Assembly: GCA_016284315.1 (NCBI GenBank)
Contig: JAEEOO010000034.1
Coordinates: 1-64,000, forward strand
Origin: Lachnospiraceae bacterium
GTDB lineage: Bacteria > Bacillota > Clostridia > Lachnospirales > Lachnospiraceae
Length of the DNA: 64,000 nt
Direction: 5' to 3'
The position numbers and the translations under genes were made by a program. Within the stretch, counting starts at the first letter, position 1; each line of letters starts with the position of its first letter. Of this stretch, positions 9,229 through 16,170 are shown one piece after another. A model generated the notes under the pieces. It had not been told where the DNA came from. It saw nothing but the letters and a program-made list of their open reading frames with translations, and made no database searches.

Positions 9229-10124
9229 TTTTCATCATAGAAGAGGACATGGAAGGAGAACGCATAGATAAGTTCATTCCTTCCGTGTGCGAAAATCTTA
9301 CAAGATCATATGTTGCTAAGCTTATTAAAGAAGGGCTTGTATCTGTAAACGGTAAAACTGTTAAAGCCAGCTATTCCCTTAGTGAAGGCGATAAGGTGGA
9401 ATTCGAAGTGCCTGAAGCTCAGGAACCGTCCATAGAGCCTGAAGATATTCCTCTTGATATCCTTTATGAGGATGAAGACGTAATAGTCGTTAATAAGCCT
9501 AAGAATATGGTTGTACATCCTGCAGCAGGTCATTACAGCGGAACTCTTGTTAATGCTCTTTTGTTCCATTGTAAGGATTCTTTATCCGGAATTAACGGAG
9601 TTATGCGTCCCGGGATCGTACACCGTATTGATATGAATACTACGGGCTCTGTTATTATCTGTAAAAATGACAAAGCCCATAATTTTATTGCAGAGCAATT
9701 AAAAGAGCATTCAATCAAGCGCTGTTATCACGCGATTGTAAACGGAGTCCTCAAAGAAGACGAACTGACCATAGATAAGCCCATCGGACGTAATCCTAAC
9801 GACCGCAAGAAAATGGCAATTGTTCAATCGGGTAAAAATGCTGTAACACATGTAAAGGTTCTGAAGCGTTTTGAGAAATACACTTACGTTGAGTGCCGGC
9901 TTGAAACAGGAAGAACTCATCAGATCAGAGTACATATGGCTTCCATAGGTCACCCGCTTCTTGGAGATGATGTATATTCAAATATCAAATCACCCTTTAA
10001 GCTTGAAGGTCAGTGTTTGCACGCCAAGACCCTTGGGTTTATTCATCCCACAACCGGTGAATTTATTGAAACAGACGCACCTTTACCCGAGTATTTCACC
10101 CATCTTTTGAATATACTCAAGTGA
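9225..10124 (+). CDS. RluA/RluD family pseudouridine synthase
   Basis: Converts specific uridines in RNA, most likely 23S rRNA, to pseudouridine. An N-terminal S4 RNA-binding domain (about residues 10-60) is followed by the catalytic domain with the family motif HRIDMNTTG, whose Asp is the nucleophile. The 299-residue length is typical of RluD. The start overlaps lspA in an ATGA arrangement, giving translational coupling. It is one of three pseudouridine synthases in this window; the lspA neighbourhood is where Firmicutes usually keep the RluD-type copy. Target uridines cannot be assigned from sequence alone. Confidence 0.93.
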   Translation: MIFIIEEDMEGERIDKFIPSVCENLTRSYVAKLIKEGLVSVNGKTVKASYSLSEGDKVEFEVPEAQEPSIEPEDIPLDILYEDEDVIVVNKPKNMVVHPAAGHYSGTLVNALLFHCKDSLSGINGVMRPGIVHRIDMNTTGSVIICKNDKAHNFIAEQLKEHSIKRCYHAIVNGVLKEDELTIDKPIGRNPNDRKKMAIVQSGKNAVTHVKVLKRFEKYTYVECRLETGRTHQIRVHMASIGHPLLGDDVYSNIKSPFKLEGQCLHAKTLGFIHPTTGEFIETDAPLPEYFTHLLNILK

Positions 10125-10190
10125 TTATTACTTAAATATTCATAATCCATCATTAATTGTCGTAATTTTACAAAAAACTTTCTTTTTAAA

Positions 10191-10219
10191 TTGAAAATTT
10201 GGTGAAAATATCTTATAAT
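10191..10219 (+). promoter_or_regulatory. Predicted sigma-A promoter for the cytidylate-kinase-like gene
   Basis: TTGAAA at 10191-10196 and a perfect TATAAT at 10214-10219 are spaced by 17 bases. The promoter lies in AT-rich sequence between the RluD-like gene and the ATG at 10271, giving a leader of roughly 45 bases. Confidence 0.75.
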
Positions 10220-10270
10220 CATATAAAAGAGGGCGGAAGATTTTTATCATTCCGGAAAGGCAGGTGCTTT

Positions 10271-10900
10271 ATGAATACTATAATTACTATCGGAAGACAG
10301 TTTGGTTCTGAAGGAAGAGAGATCGGAGAAAGACTTGCGCAGACTCTCGGCATTCCTTTTTATGACAAAGAATTGCTTACCCGCGCTGCCAAGGAAAGCG
10401 GATTTTGCGAGGAAATGTTACAGAATCACGACGAGCGTCCCACCAACTCTTTCCTTTACAACCTTGTAATGGATACATATTCATTTGGATATAATTCAGC
10501 TTCATATTCAGATATGCCCATTAGCCATAAGGTTTTCCTTGCACAGTTTGATGCAATAAAGAAGATCGCTGAAGAAGGTCCCTGTGTTATTGTCGGAAGA
10601 TGTGCGGACTATGCACTAAATGATAATCCCAATACTGTAAAGCTCTTTATCTTCGGTGATGATGATTATAAAGTTAAGCATATTATGCAGCGCTTTAATA
10701 TCGATGAGAAAAAAGCTCATGATATGATGGTAAAGAAGGATAAACAGCGTCAGAGCTATTACAATTACTACACCTCAAAGAAATGGGGCAGAAGTGACAG
10801 CTATGACCTCTGCATCAACTCCAGCAAACTTGGCGTTGACGGTTGCGTAAAGCTTATTACTCAGTATGTTGAGGATTTCGAAGCATTTAAGCAGCACTGA
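10271..10900 (+). CDS. Cytidylate kinase-like family protein
   Basis: P-loop kinase of the cytidylate-kinase-like family (PF13189), distinct from canonical Cmk. The N terminus carries the nucleotide-binding loop GRQFGSEGREIG, and a conserved VGRCADY stretch lies near the middle. The 209-residue protein should be cytoplasmic. I start it at the ATG at 10271, preceded by AGGTG, because upstream in-frame sequence overlaps the predicted promoter. It seems to be a single-gene transcript, with its own promoter upstream and the L21 promoter downstream. The substrate is unproven: (d)CMP phosphorylation is inferred from the family name. Confidence 0.82.
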   Translation: MNTIITIGRQFGSEGREIGERLAQTLGIPFYDKELLTRAAKESGFCEEMLQNHDERPTNSFLYNLVMDTYSFGYNSASYSDMPISHKVFLAQFDAIKKIAEEGPCVIVGRCADYALNDNPNTVKLFIFGDDDYKVKHIMQRFNIDEKKAHDMMVKKDKQRQSYYNYYTSKKWGRSDSYDLCINSSKLGVDGCVKLITQYVEDFEAFKQH

Positions 10901-10942
10901 TCCTGAGATTTACATAAAATTATAAAAATTGAACAAAATTCA

Positions 10943-10971
10943 TTGACATAACTTGGCACCTCTGCTATGAT
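10943..10971 (+). promoter_or_regulatory. Predicted sigma-A promoter of the rplU-prp-rpmA operon
   Basis: A consensus TTGACA at 10943-10948 and TATGAT at 10966-10971 are 17 bases apart. Start of transcription would fall near 10978, at the beginning of the structured L21 leader. Confidence 0.82.
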
Positions 10972-10976
10972 ATTTG

Positions 10977-11088
10977 AGTATGCCGCTTAATGAGGTAGAA
11001 GTGTGTCCTCGGACACCACCGTAATTAGCGATTTAAACAGGCCAAACGCATACTTCATGGCCATATCATGAAAAGGAGGTGCCTATTT
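10977..11088 (+). ncRNA. L21 ribosomal protein leader (autoregulatory 5' UTR)
   Basis: The leader can fold with a closing stem of AGTATGC (10977-10983) and GCATACT (11048-11054), and an internal hairpin GTGTCC/GGACAC at 11003-11016. The placement, about 110 bases between a strong promoter and rplU, and this layout fit the Firmicutes L21 leader family in Rfam, thought to bind L21 or another operon product for feedback control. A covariance-model search was not possible here. Confidence 0.66.
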
Positions 11089-11391
11089 ATGTACGCAATT
11101 ATTGCAACAGGCGGAAAACAGTATAAGGTTTCAGAGGGCGATTTAGTTAAGATCGAGAAGATCGACGCAGCTGAGGGTGACACTGTTTCTTTAGATGTTA
11201 TTGCAGTAAGTGACGGTAAGCTTGTTGTCGGATCTGACGCAGCCAAGGCTAAGGTTTCTGCTACTGTAACTGAGCAGGGACGTGGTAAGAAGGTTATTGT
11301 TTACAGATACAAGAGAAAGTCCGGCTACCACAAGAAGAACGGTCACAGACAGCCTTACACAGAAGTTAAGATCGACAAGATCGAGGCTTAA
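11089..11391 (+). CDS. rplU: 50S ribosomal protein bL21
   Basis: Structural protein of the large ribosomal subunit that contacts 23S rRNA and L20. The 100-residue product begins MYAIIATGGKQYKV and carries the conserved C-terminal GHRQPYT motif. An AAAGGAGGTG site lies about eight bases before the ATG; a further upstream in-frame ATG at 11068 would remove this site from use. It is first in the operon rplU-prp-rpmA behind its own promoter and structured leader, which probably couples its level to ribosome demand. Confidence 0.98.
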   Translation: MYAIIATGGKQYKVSEGDLVKIEKIDAAEGDTVSLDVIAVSDGKLVVGSDAAKAKVSATVTEQGRGKKVIVYRYKRKSGYHKKNGHRQPYTEVKIDKIEA

Positions 11392-11393
11392 TC

Positions 11394-11735
11394 ATGACCA
11401 CAGTCACTTTTGAAAAAGACGAGCATGGAAATTACAAGGGTTTTACCTGTTTTGGACATGCCGGATTCGCCAAAAAAAGATTCGGAAAACAACAGCCCGA
11501 TATCTTATGTGCGGCTATATCGGCGTTAACGGCTAATACTGTTAACGGTCTGACAGAGATCGCAGGCGAACAGCTTACTGTAACTGAGAATGAAGAGACC
11601 GGATTTCTTAGATGTGTGATAGATTCACAGCTTAAGGAATCATCCAAGATTCTTTTGGATTCATATGTTTTATCTCTTCAGGAATATAGTAAACAGTACA
11701 GTAAGAACTTAACAGTAAACTTTAAGGAGGTATAA
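11394..11735 (+). CDS. prp: Ribosomal-processing cysteine protease Prp
   Basis: Cysteine protease (formerly YsxB) that removes the N-terminal extension of ribosomal protein L27 in Firmicutes. The catalytic His is in the GHAGFA motif and the catalytic Cys in DILCAAIS. The 113-residue length is normal. It lies between rplU and rpmA, two bases after the rplU stop. Its substrate gene starts four bases after its own stop and encodes an extension with the matching cleavage site. The combination makes the role very likely even though no activity is shown. Confidence 0.94.
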   Translation: MTTVTFEKDEHGNYKGFTCFGHAGFAKKRFGKQQPDILCAAISALTANTVNGLTEIAGEQLTVTENEETGFLRCVIDSQLKESSKILLDSYVLSLQEYSKQYSKNLTVNFKEV

Positions 11736-11739
11736 GATA

Positions 11740-12024
11740 ATGCTGAATTTAAGCCTTCAGTTTTTCGCTCATAAAAAGGGTGTAGGTTCCACCAAGAACG
11801 GTAGAGACTCCGAGTCAAAGAGACTTGGTGCTAAGCGTGCAGACGGACAGTTCGTTAAAGCCGGAAACATTCTCTACAGACAGCGCGGAACTAAGATTCA
11901 CCCCGGTGTGAATGTTGGAATCGGCGGAGATGATACTTTGTTTGCTTTAACAGACGGAGTACTTCGTTTCGAGAGAAAGGGCAGAGACAAGAAGCAGGCT
12001 TCTGTTTATCCCGTAGAACAGTAA
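11740..12024 (+). CDS. rpmA: 50S ribosomal protein bL27 with cleavable N-terminal extension
   Basis: Large-subunit protein whose N-terminal tail reaches the peptidyl-transferase centre. The product begins MLNLSLQFF followed by AHKKGVGS, the form found in Firmicutes where Prp cleaves after the Phe pair to expose the mature N terminus. The remaining 85 residues match ordinary L27 ([16 protein letters not shown]). A strong AAGGAGG site precedes the ATG. It is the last gene before a strong intrinsic terminator. Confidence 0.98.
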   Translation: MLNLSLQFFAHKKGVGSTKNGRDSESKRLGAKRADGQFVKAGNILYRQRGTKIHPGVNVGIGGDDTLFALTDGVLRFERKGRDKKQASVYPVEQ

Positions 12025-12033
12025 TTATTATCT

Positions 12034-12069
12034 GGCTCCAAACATTCTTTTGTTTGGAGCCGTTTTTTT
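12034..12069 (+). terminator. Intrinsic terminator after rpmA
   Basis: A perfect ten-base-pair stem (GGCTCCAAAC with GTTTGGAGCC), an eight-base loop and seven T. obgE starts only 21 bases further on with no clear promoter between, so partial read-through probably supplies obgE. Confidence 0.92.
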
Positions 12070-12090
12070 CCTAAATAATAAGGAGTTATC

Positions 12091-13383
12091 ATGTTTGCTG
12101 ACAGAGCTAAAATTATTATCATAAGCGGTAAAGGCGGCGATGGACACGTATCCTTCAGACGCGAAAAATATGTAACCAACGGCGGTCCTGACGGCGGAGA
12201 CGGCGGACACGGCGGAGATGTTATCTTAAAAGTAGACGAGGGTATGAATACTCTTGTTAATTTCCGTCATGTTAGAAAATATAAGGCTCAGAACGGCGAA
12301 GAAGGCGGTAAGAAGAATTGCCGCGGTAAAGACGGAGAAGATATCATCCTTAAGGTTCCCAGAGGAACCGTTGTCAAAGAAGCCGAGTCCGGTAAGGTTA
12401 TCGTTGATATGTCCGGCGATACCGAGGAATATACTATCTTAAAGGGCGGCCGCGGAGGAAAGGGTAATCAGCACTATGCAACTCCTACCATGCAGGCTCC
12501 CAAGTATGCACAGCCCGGACAGGAAGCTAAAGAACTTGAGGTTTTACTTGAGCTTAAGGTTATAGCTGATGTAGGACTTGTTGGATTCCCCAATGTAGGT
12601 AAATCAACTTTTCTTTCACGCGTAACCAATGCTAAACCCAAGATTGCAAATTATCATTTCACCACCCTTAATCCGAACCTTGGTGTTGTGGATATGGAAG
12701 ACGGAAAGGGATTCGTTATCGCAGATATTCCCGGACTTATTGAAGGTGCATCCGAAGGTGTCGGACTTGGTCACGAGTTCTTAAGGCACATCGAGAGAAC
12801 AAGACTTCTTGTTCATATCGTAGATGCTGCCGGAACTGAGGGAAGAGACCCTATAGAAGATATCAAAGCGATAAATCTTGAACTTGAGAAATATAATGCT
12901 GAGATCGCAGCCAGACCTCAGATCATTGTTTGTAATAAAATTGATGCTATATATGCTGACGGCGAAGATCCTGTAGCTCGTATCAGGAAGGAATTTGAAG
13001 AAAAGCAGGGTATTCCTGTTTACGCAATTTCTGCTGTAACCGGTCAGGGCATTAAGGAATTGCTTTTTGCTATTTCAGAAAAGCTTGAAACTATCGGTGG
13101 AGAACCTACAGTATTTGAGCAGGAATACGATCCTGAGGTAGCTCTTGCGATTTCCGATGAGCCTTATACCGTATACTACGATGATGAGACCGATGAATAT
13201 GTTATTGAAGGTCCCCGCATCGAAAAAATGCTTGGTTATACCAACCTTGAATCGGAAAAGGGATTTGCTTTCTTCCAGAACTTCTTAAAGGATCAGGGTA
13301 TGCTTGAACAGCTTGAAGCTCTTGGAATAACCGACGGAGATACCGTAAGAATGTACGGTCACTCATTTGATTACTATAAATAA
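12091..13383 (+). CDS. obgE: GTPase ObgE
   Basis: Essential GTPase of the Obg family involved in late 50S assembly and stress control. Three domains are visible: the glycine-rich Obg fold (residues 1-158), the G domain with GFPNVGKST, DIPG and NKID, and a C-terminal OCT domain from about residue 350. The 430-residue length is standard for Firmicutes. An AAGGAG site lies seven bases before the ATG. It follows the rpmA terminator and starts a run of ribosome-assembly genes (yhbY, yqeK, rsfS), consistent with its role. Confidence 0.97.
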   Translation: MFADRAKIIIISGKGGDGHVSFRREKYVTNGGPDGGDGGHGGDVILKVDEGMNTLVNFRHVRKYKAQNGEEGGKKNCRGKDGEDIILKVPRGTVVKEAESGKVIVDMSGDTEEYTILKGGRGGKGNQHYATPTMQAPKYAQPGQEAKELEVLLELKVIADVGLVGFPNVGKSTFLSRVTNAKPKIANYHFTTLNPNLGVVDMEDGKGFVIADIPGLIEGASEGVGLGHEFLRHIERTRLLVHIVDAAGTEGRDPIEDIKAINLELEKYNAEIAARPQIIVCNKIDAIYADGEDPVARIRKEFEEKQGIPVYAISAVTGQGIKELLFAISEKLETIGGEPTVFEQEYDPEVALAISDEPYTVYYDDETDEYVIEGPRIEKMLGYTNLESEKGFAFFQNFLKDQGMLEQLEALGITDGDTVRMYGHSFDYYK

Positions 13384-13413
13384 TTATTTTGTTTTATATA
13401 AGAGGTATTAATA

Positions 13414-13713
13414 ATGGTTGAACTTACCAGCAAACAGAGAGCATATTTAAAGAGCCTTGCAAGTAACCTTAATCCTGTATTCCAGATTGGTAAAGGAAGT
13501 GTTACTCCCGAGATCACAGAGGCTGTAGGTGAGTGCTTTAACAACAACGAGCTTATTAAGCTTAATGTTCTTAAGAACTGTGATGATGATGCAAGAGAGA
13601 TCGCGCAGGTTATTGCAGACAGAACCCATTCTACAGTAGTACAGGTCATCGGCAAAAAGATCGTCCTTTACAAACCTTTTAAGGAGAATCAGAAGATTAT
13701 TCTTCCCAGATAA
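13414..13713 (+). CDS. yhbY: YhbY-family ribosome assembly RNA-binding protein
   Basis: Small CRM-domain protein that binds pre-50S particles. The 99-residue product matches the family throughout, with the GKGSVTPE loop in place of the usual GK(N/G)G motif and a basic first helix (TSKQRAYLKSLA). It begins 30 bases after obgE. In related genomes nadD commonly follows, but here the next gene is yqeK. The assignment is clear from length, motif and neighbours. Confidence 0.92.
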   Translation: MVELTSKQRAYLKSLASNLNPVFQIGKGSVTPEITEAVGECFNNNELIKLNVLKNCDDDAREIAQVIADRTHSTVVQVIGKKIVLYKPFKENQKIILPR

Positions 13714-13747
13714 TTAATTAGATCATTCTTTATAAGGGTGTAATGTG

Positions 13748-14308
13748 ATGGAGATCAGGAAAATATCCAAGGCTTTGGAAAAAGAACTTGATTATAAACG
13801 TTTTGAACATACAAAAGGTGTTCAATATACCGCTGCAGCAATGGCTATGGTTCTAGGCGAGGATGTTACTAAAGCCTCTACTGCCGGACTTTTACATGAC
13901 TGCGCCAAAGGTATCGATGACGATAAAAAAATAGCTTTATGCGAAAAATACGGGCTTCCTATCAGTGATGTTGAAAGGATCAATCCCGGTTTATTACACG
14001 CTAAGCTTGGAGCTTATCTGGCGGAGCATGAATATGAGATAGAGGATAAAGATATCCTTAATGCCATAGAATGGCATACTACCGGAAGACCGGATATGAC
14101 GCTTCTTGAAAAGATCATATTTATAGCTGATTATATTGAGCCTAACAGAAAGCCGCTTCCCCATATCAATCTTGTAAGAAAACTTGCATTTACAGATATT
14201 GATGCGGCCATTAAACAGGTTCTTAAGGATACGCTTGAGTATCTTGGCGAGGGTACAAAGGCAGTTGATCCCATGACCAGGAAGACATATGAATTTTACA
14301 ACAAGTAA
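13748..14308 (+). CDS. yqeK: YqeK family HD-domain dinucleoside tetraphosphate hydrolase
   Basis: HD-superfamily enzyme that splits diadenosine tetraphosphate symmetrically into two ADP. The metal-binding motifs are visible: His in FEHTKGV, the HD pair in LLHDCAKG, His in LLHAKLG and EWHTTG, and the Asp in IADYIEP. Length is 186 residues. An AAGGG site precedes the ATG at 13748; a GTG one codon earlier is equally readable. nadD normally stands between yhbY and yqeK and is absent here. rsfS follows after 16 bases, keeping the usual yqeK-rsfS pair. Confidence 0.93.
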   Translation: MEIRKISKALEKELDYKRFEHTKGVQYTAAAMAMVLGEDVTKASTAGLLHDCAKGIDDDKKIALCEKYGLPISDVERINPGLLHAKLGAYLAEHEYEIEDKDILNAIEWHTTGRPDMTLLEKIIFIADYIEPNRKPLPHINLVRKLAFTDIDAAIKQVLKDTLEYLGEGTKAVDPMTRKTYEFYNK

Positions 14309-14324
14309 TTGAAGGGAGTTCTAA

Positions 14325-14678
14325 ATGGAAGATAAAGTAAAAGCAATGGCAAAGCTTGCCATCGATGCACTTGAAGATAAAAAAGCAGAAGAGATCAGAG
14401 TACTTGATATCAGCGAAGTCAGCGTTATTGCCGATCTTTTTATCATTGCCGGCGGAAATAACAAGAATCAGGTTCAGGCTCTTTGCGACAATGTAACCGA
14501 AAAGCTTGGAAGAAGCGGATATCCGGAGAATCATATTGAAGGATATGACAATGGCAACTGGATCCTTATTGATTTCGGCGATATCATCGTTCATATATTT
14601 GATAAGGAAAACAGAAGTCTTTACGATCTTGAGAGAATCTGGAGAGATGGAAAGACTATCGAGACCTCAAACCTTTAA
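14325..14678 (+). CDS. rsfS: Ribosomal silencing factor RsfS
   Basis: Binds ribosomal protein L14 and blocks subunit joining, lowering translation in starved cells. The 117-residue product shows the Iojap/RsfS domain: DISEVSVIADLFIIAGG near the N terminus and WILIDFGDIIVHIF with YDLERIW near the C terminus. It directly follows yqeK, the typical arrangement, with a GAAGGGAG site before the ATG. A strong hairpin shared with the convergent lexA gene lies downstream. Confidence 0.95.
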   Translation: MEDKVKAMAKLAIDALEDKKAEEIRVLDISEVSVIADLFIIAGGNNKNQVQALCDNVTEKLGRSGYPENHIEGYDNGNWILIDFGDIIVHIFDKENRSLYDLERIWRDGKTIETSNL

Positions 14679-14729
14679 TTTTTATTAGGTTTCGAGAAAA
14701 TATCAACATAGATATTTAGATTTTTTATA

Positions 14730-14776
14730 AAAGCCCCATGGCAAAAGATCATTTGATCCTAATGTCATGGGGCTTT
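14730..14776. terminator. Bidirectional terminator between rsfS and lexA
   Basis: AAAGCCCCATG (14730-14740) pairs perfectly with CATGGGGCTTT (14766-14776), and the inner GATC palindrome extends the hairpin. T-rich sequence follows on both strands, though the runs are short. It separates the convergent rsfS and lexA genes. Confidence 0.78.
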
Positions 14777-14816
14777 ATCATTATTAAAATATTGTAGATC
14801 CATCAGTTGTAAGAGC

Positions 14817-15437
14817 TTAGTGGAAGAAGCGATATACACCAAATACCTTACCAAGGATCTGACAATCAGGAACGATAATGGGATCCATATTGTCATTTTC
14901 CGGCTGAAGTCTGATGTGATCTTCCTCTTTATAGAACGTCTTAACGGTAGCAGAATCGTCTATCAAAGCAACCACCATATCGCCGTTTTTAGCGGTTTCA
15001 CACTTATTAACAAGGATCTTATCACCACTGAAGATACCTGCATTTATCATTGAATCCCCTTTTACATTAAGGATAAAGGATTCTCCGGCAGGAAGCTCGG
15101 AAGTAGGGATGGGAAAATAATCCAATACGTTGTCACTGGCAAAAATAGGCTGTCCGGCAGCAACATTTCCGTAAACGGGTAGTGAAGCCATCTCTGTACG
15201 GATCATCTGAAATGAATCATCACATATTTCAATAGCACGCGGCTTTGAAGGGTCTCTTTTAATATATCCGCGTTTCTCAAGGGTCTCAAGATGAGAATGA
15301 ACGGATGAAGTGGATTTAAGGTTTACCGTTTCACATATTTCACGCACTGTGGGCGGAAAACCGCGGCGTAATATAACTTCTTTCATATAATCAAGTATTT
15401 CCTGTTGCTTCTGTGAAATCTTGTTCGAATTTGCCAT
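14817..15437 (-). CDS. lexA: SOS response repressor LexA
   Basis: Repressor of DNA-damage genes that cuts itself when RecA is activated. An N-terminal winged helix-turn-helix (about residues 1-70) is followed by the S24 peptidase domain with the Ala-Gly cleavage site in NVAAGQPI, catalytic Ser in GDSM and catalytic Lys in SATVKTF. Length is 206 residues. I start it at the ATG at 15437, which has GGAGG eight bases upstream; the open frame extends further but without a site. The LexA-box-like sequence at 15442-15455 overlaps this ribosome site, consistent with autoregulation. Confidence 0.96.
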   Translation of the reverse strand: MANSNKISQKQQEILDYMKEVILRRGFPPTVREICETVNLKSTSSVHSHLETLEKRGYIKRDPSKPRAIEICDDSFQMIRTEMASLPVYGNVAAGQPIFASDNVLDYFPIPTSELPAGESFILNVKGDSMINAGIFSGDKILVNKCETAKNGDMVVALIDDSATVKTFYKEEDHIRLQPENDNMDPIIVPDCQILGKVFGVYRFFH

Positions 15438-15441
15438 AGTA

Positions 15442-15455
15442 TGAACCTCCGTTCG
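15442..15455. promoter_or_regulatory. Candidate LexA box in the lexA leader
   Basis: TGAAC-CTCC-GTTCG matches the Gram-positive LexA operator core GAAC-N4-GTTC perfectly. It lies downstream of the predicted lexA promoter and overlaps the ribosome site, a position suited to autorepression. Confidence 0.66.
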
Positions 15456-15468
15456 ATTAACTAAAGCA

Positions 15469-15496
15469 AGTATAACATACTTTATTCGAAAAGCAA
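15469..15496 (-). promoter_or_regulatory. Predicted lexA promoter
   Basis: On the - strand TTGCTT (15496-15491) and TATACT (15474-15469) are spaced by 16 bases, placing transcription start near 15462, about 25 bases before the lexA ATG. Confidence 0.5.
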
Positions 15497-15507
15497 ACAT
15501 ATTTTCG

Positions 15508-15521
15508 CGAAATTTTGTTCG
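15508..15521. promoter_or_regulatory. Candidate LexA box upstream of the lexA promoter
   Basis: CGAAA-TTTT-GTTCG has one mismatch to the CGAAC-N4-GTTCG operator. It lies between the -35 boxes of the divergent lexA and YneA-like promoters. Confidence 0.5.
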
Positions 15522-15540
15522 ATTTTTTATCTAAAATCTA

Positions 15541-15569
15541 TTGACATGCGAAAACTTGTTCGATATAAT
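15541..15569 (+). promoter_or_regulatory. Consensus promoter of the YneA-like gene
   Basis: TTGACA at 15541-15546 and TATAAT at 15564-15569, both perfect and 17 bases apart. Such a strong promoter with an operator in its spacer suggests a gene held off by repression until damage. Confidence 0.85.
15549..15562. promoter_or_regulatory. Candidate LexA box inside the YneA-like promoter
   Basis: CGAAA-ACTT-GTTCG has one mismatch to the CGAAC-N4-GTTCG operator and lies wholly between the -35 and -10 boxes, where bound repressor would exclude RNA polymerase. Confidence 0.6.
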
Positions 15570-15590
15570 GCAATCACAAACAAACGTTCT

Positions 15591-15604
15591 CGAACATATA
15601 TTCA
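15591..15604. promoter_or_regulatory. Weak candidate LexA box in the YneA-like leader
   Basis: CGAAC-ATAT-ATTCA keeps the left half-site and two thirds of the right half. It lies between the transcription start and the ribosome site of the YneA-like gene and could be a second operator. Confidence 0.35.
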
Positions 15605-15620
15605 CAATGAGGTAAAGAAT

Positions 15621-16022
15621 ATGATGAGCGCATACAGAGCAAATAAAAAAATAACAGAGATGTCCGAAAGAGAATACGAACGTTTTAAGAGCAGAAGAGA
15701 GGCGTATTATATCAGAAGAAGAGTAACCTTCAGTTTTATCGGACTTGTTCTTGCAGTTATAGTTTTATCTTTATTCTTTAAGGTTATGTCCTCATCTGCA
15801 GCTGAATATGATAAAAACAGTAAATGCAAGTATTATAAAACTGAGATGATGAGATTTGACCAGTCTCTTGATGATATTGCAGCTGACAATTTTGACGCAC
15901 AGTATTTTTCGAGTGTAGAAGCCCTAAAAAAAGAGATCATGGAGATCAATCATATAGATTATGAATCTGCAATTCCCGGAGGTCTTATTCTTTATATACC
16001 TTATTACGGAGAAGTGCATTAA
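15621..16022 (+). CDS. YneA-like SOS cell division inhibitor (TM plus LysM-like)
   Basis: Small membrane protein of 133 residues: a charged cytoplasmic N terminus, one transmembrane helix at about residues 38-57, and an extracytoplasmic part resembling a LysM repeat (SLDDIAADN near its start, GGLILYIPYY at the end). The start has GAGG eight bases upstream. It diverges from lexA behind a consensus promoter with LexA-like boxes. This is the position of Bacillus yneA, which delays septation during DNA damage. The sequence is too diverged to name it yneA with certainty; the function is inferred from layout and context. Confidence 0.72.
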   Translation: MMSAYRANKKITEMSEREYERFKSRREAYYIRRRVTFSFIGLVLAVIVLSLFFKVMSSSAAEYDKNSKCKYYKTEMMRFDQSLDDIAADNFDAQYFSSVEALKKEIMEINHIDYESAIPGGLILYIPYYGEVH

Positions 16023-16108
16023 TTATACGTTAGACATCGGTTAATCTGAATTACATAATTTTCGTCAGCACTTACTTCAAAGTCTTTATACAAATATGCA
16101 TTATAAAC

Positions 16109-16137
16109 TTGTAAATATGGGCTGATTTAAGTAAAAT
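16109..16137 (+). promoter_or_regulatory. Predicted promoter of the AI-2E family gene
   Basis: TTGTAA at 16109-16114 and TAAAAT at 16132-16137 with a 17-base spacer, about 35 bases before the ATG at 16171. Neither box is perfect. Confidence 0.45.
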
Positions 16138-16170
16138 TAATATATATTCAGATTAGGAGAAGATGTTTTT

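Noticed and set aside
15438-15500. Upstream extension of LexA
   Set aside because: The extension covers the predicted lexA promoter and operator and lacks a ribosome site; the ATG at 15437 has GGAGG and gives the normal length.
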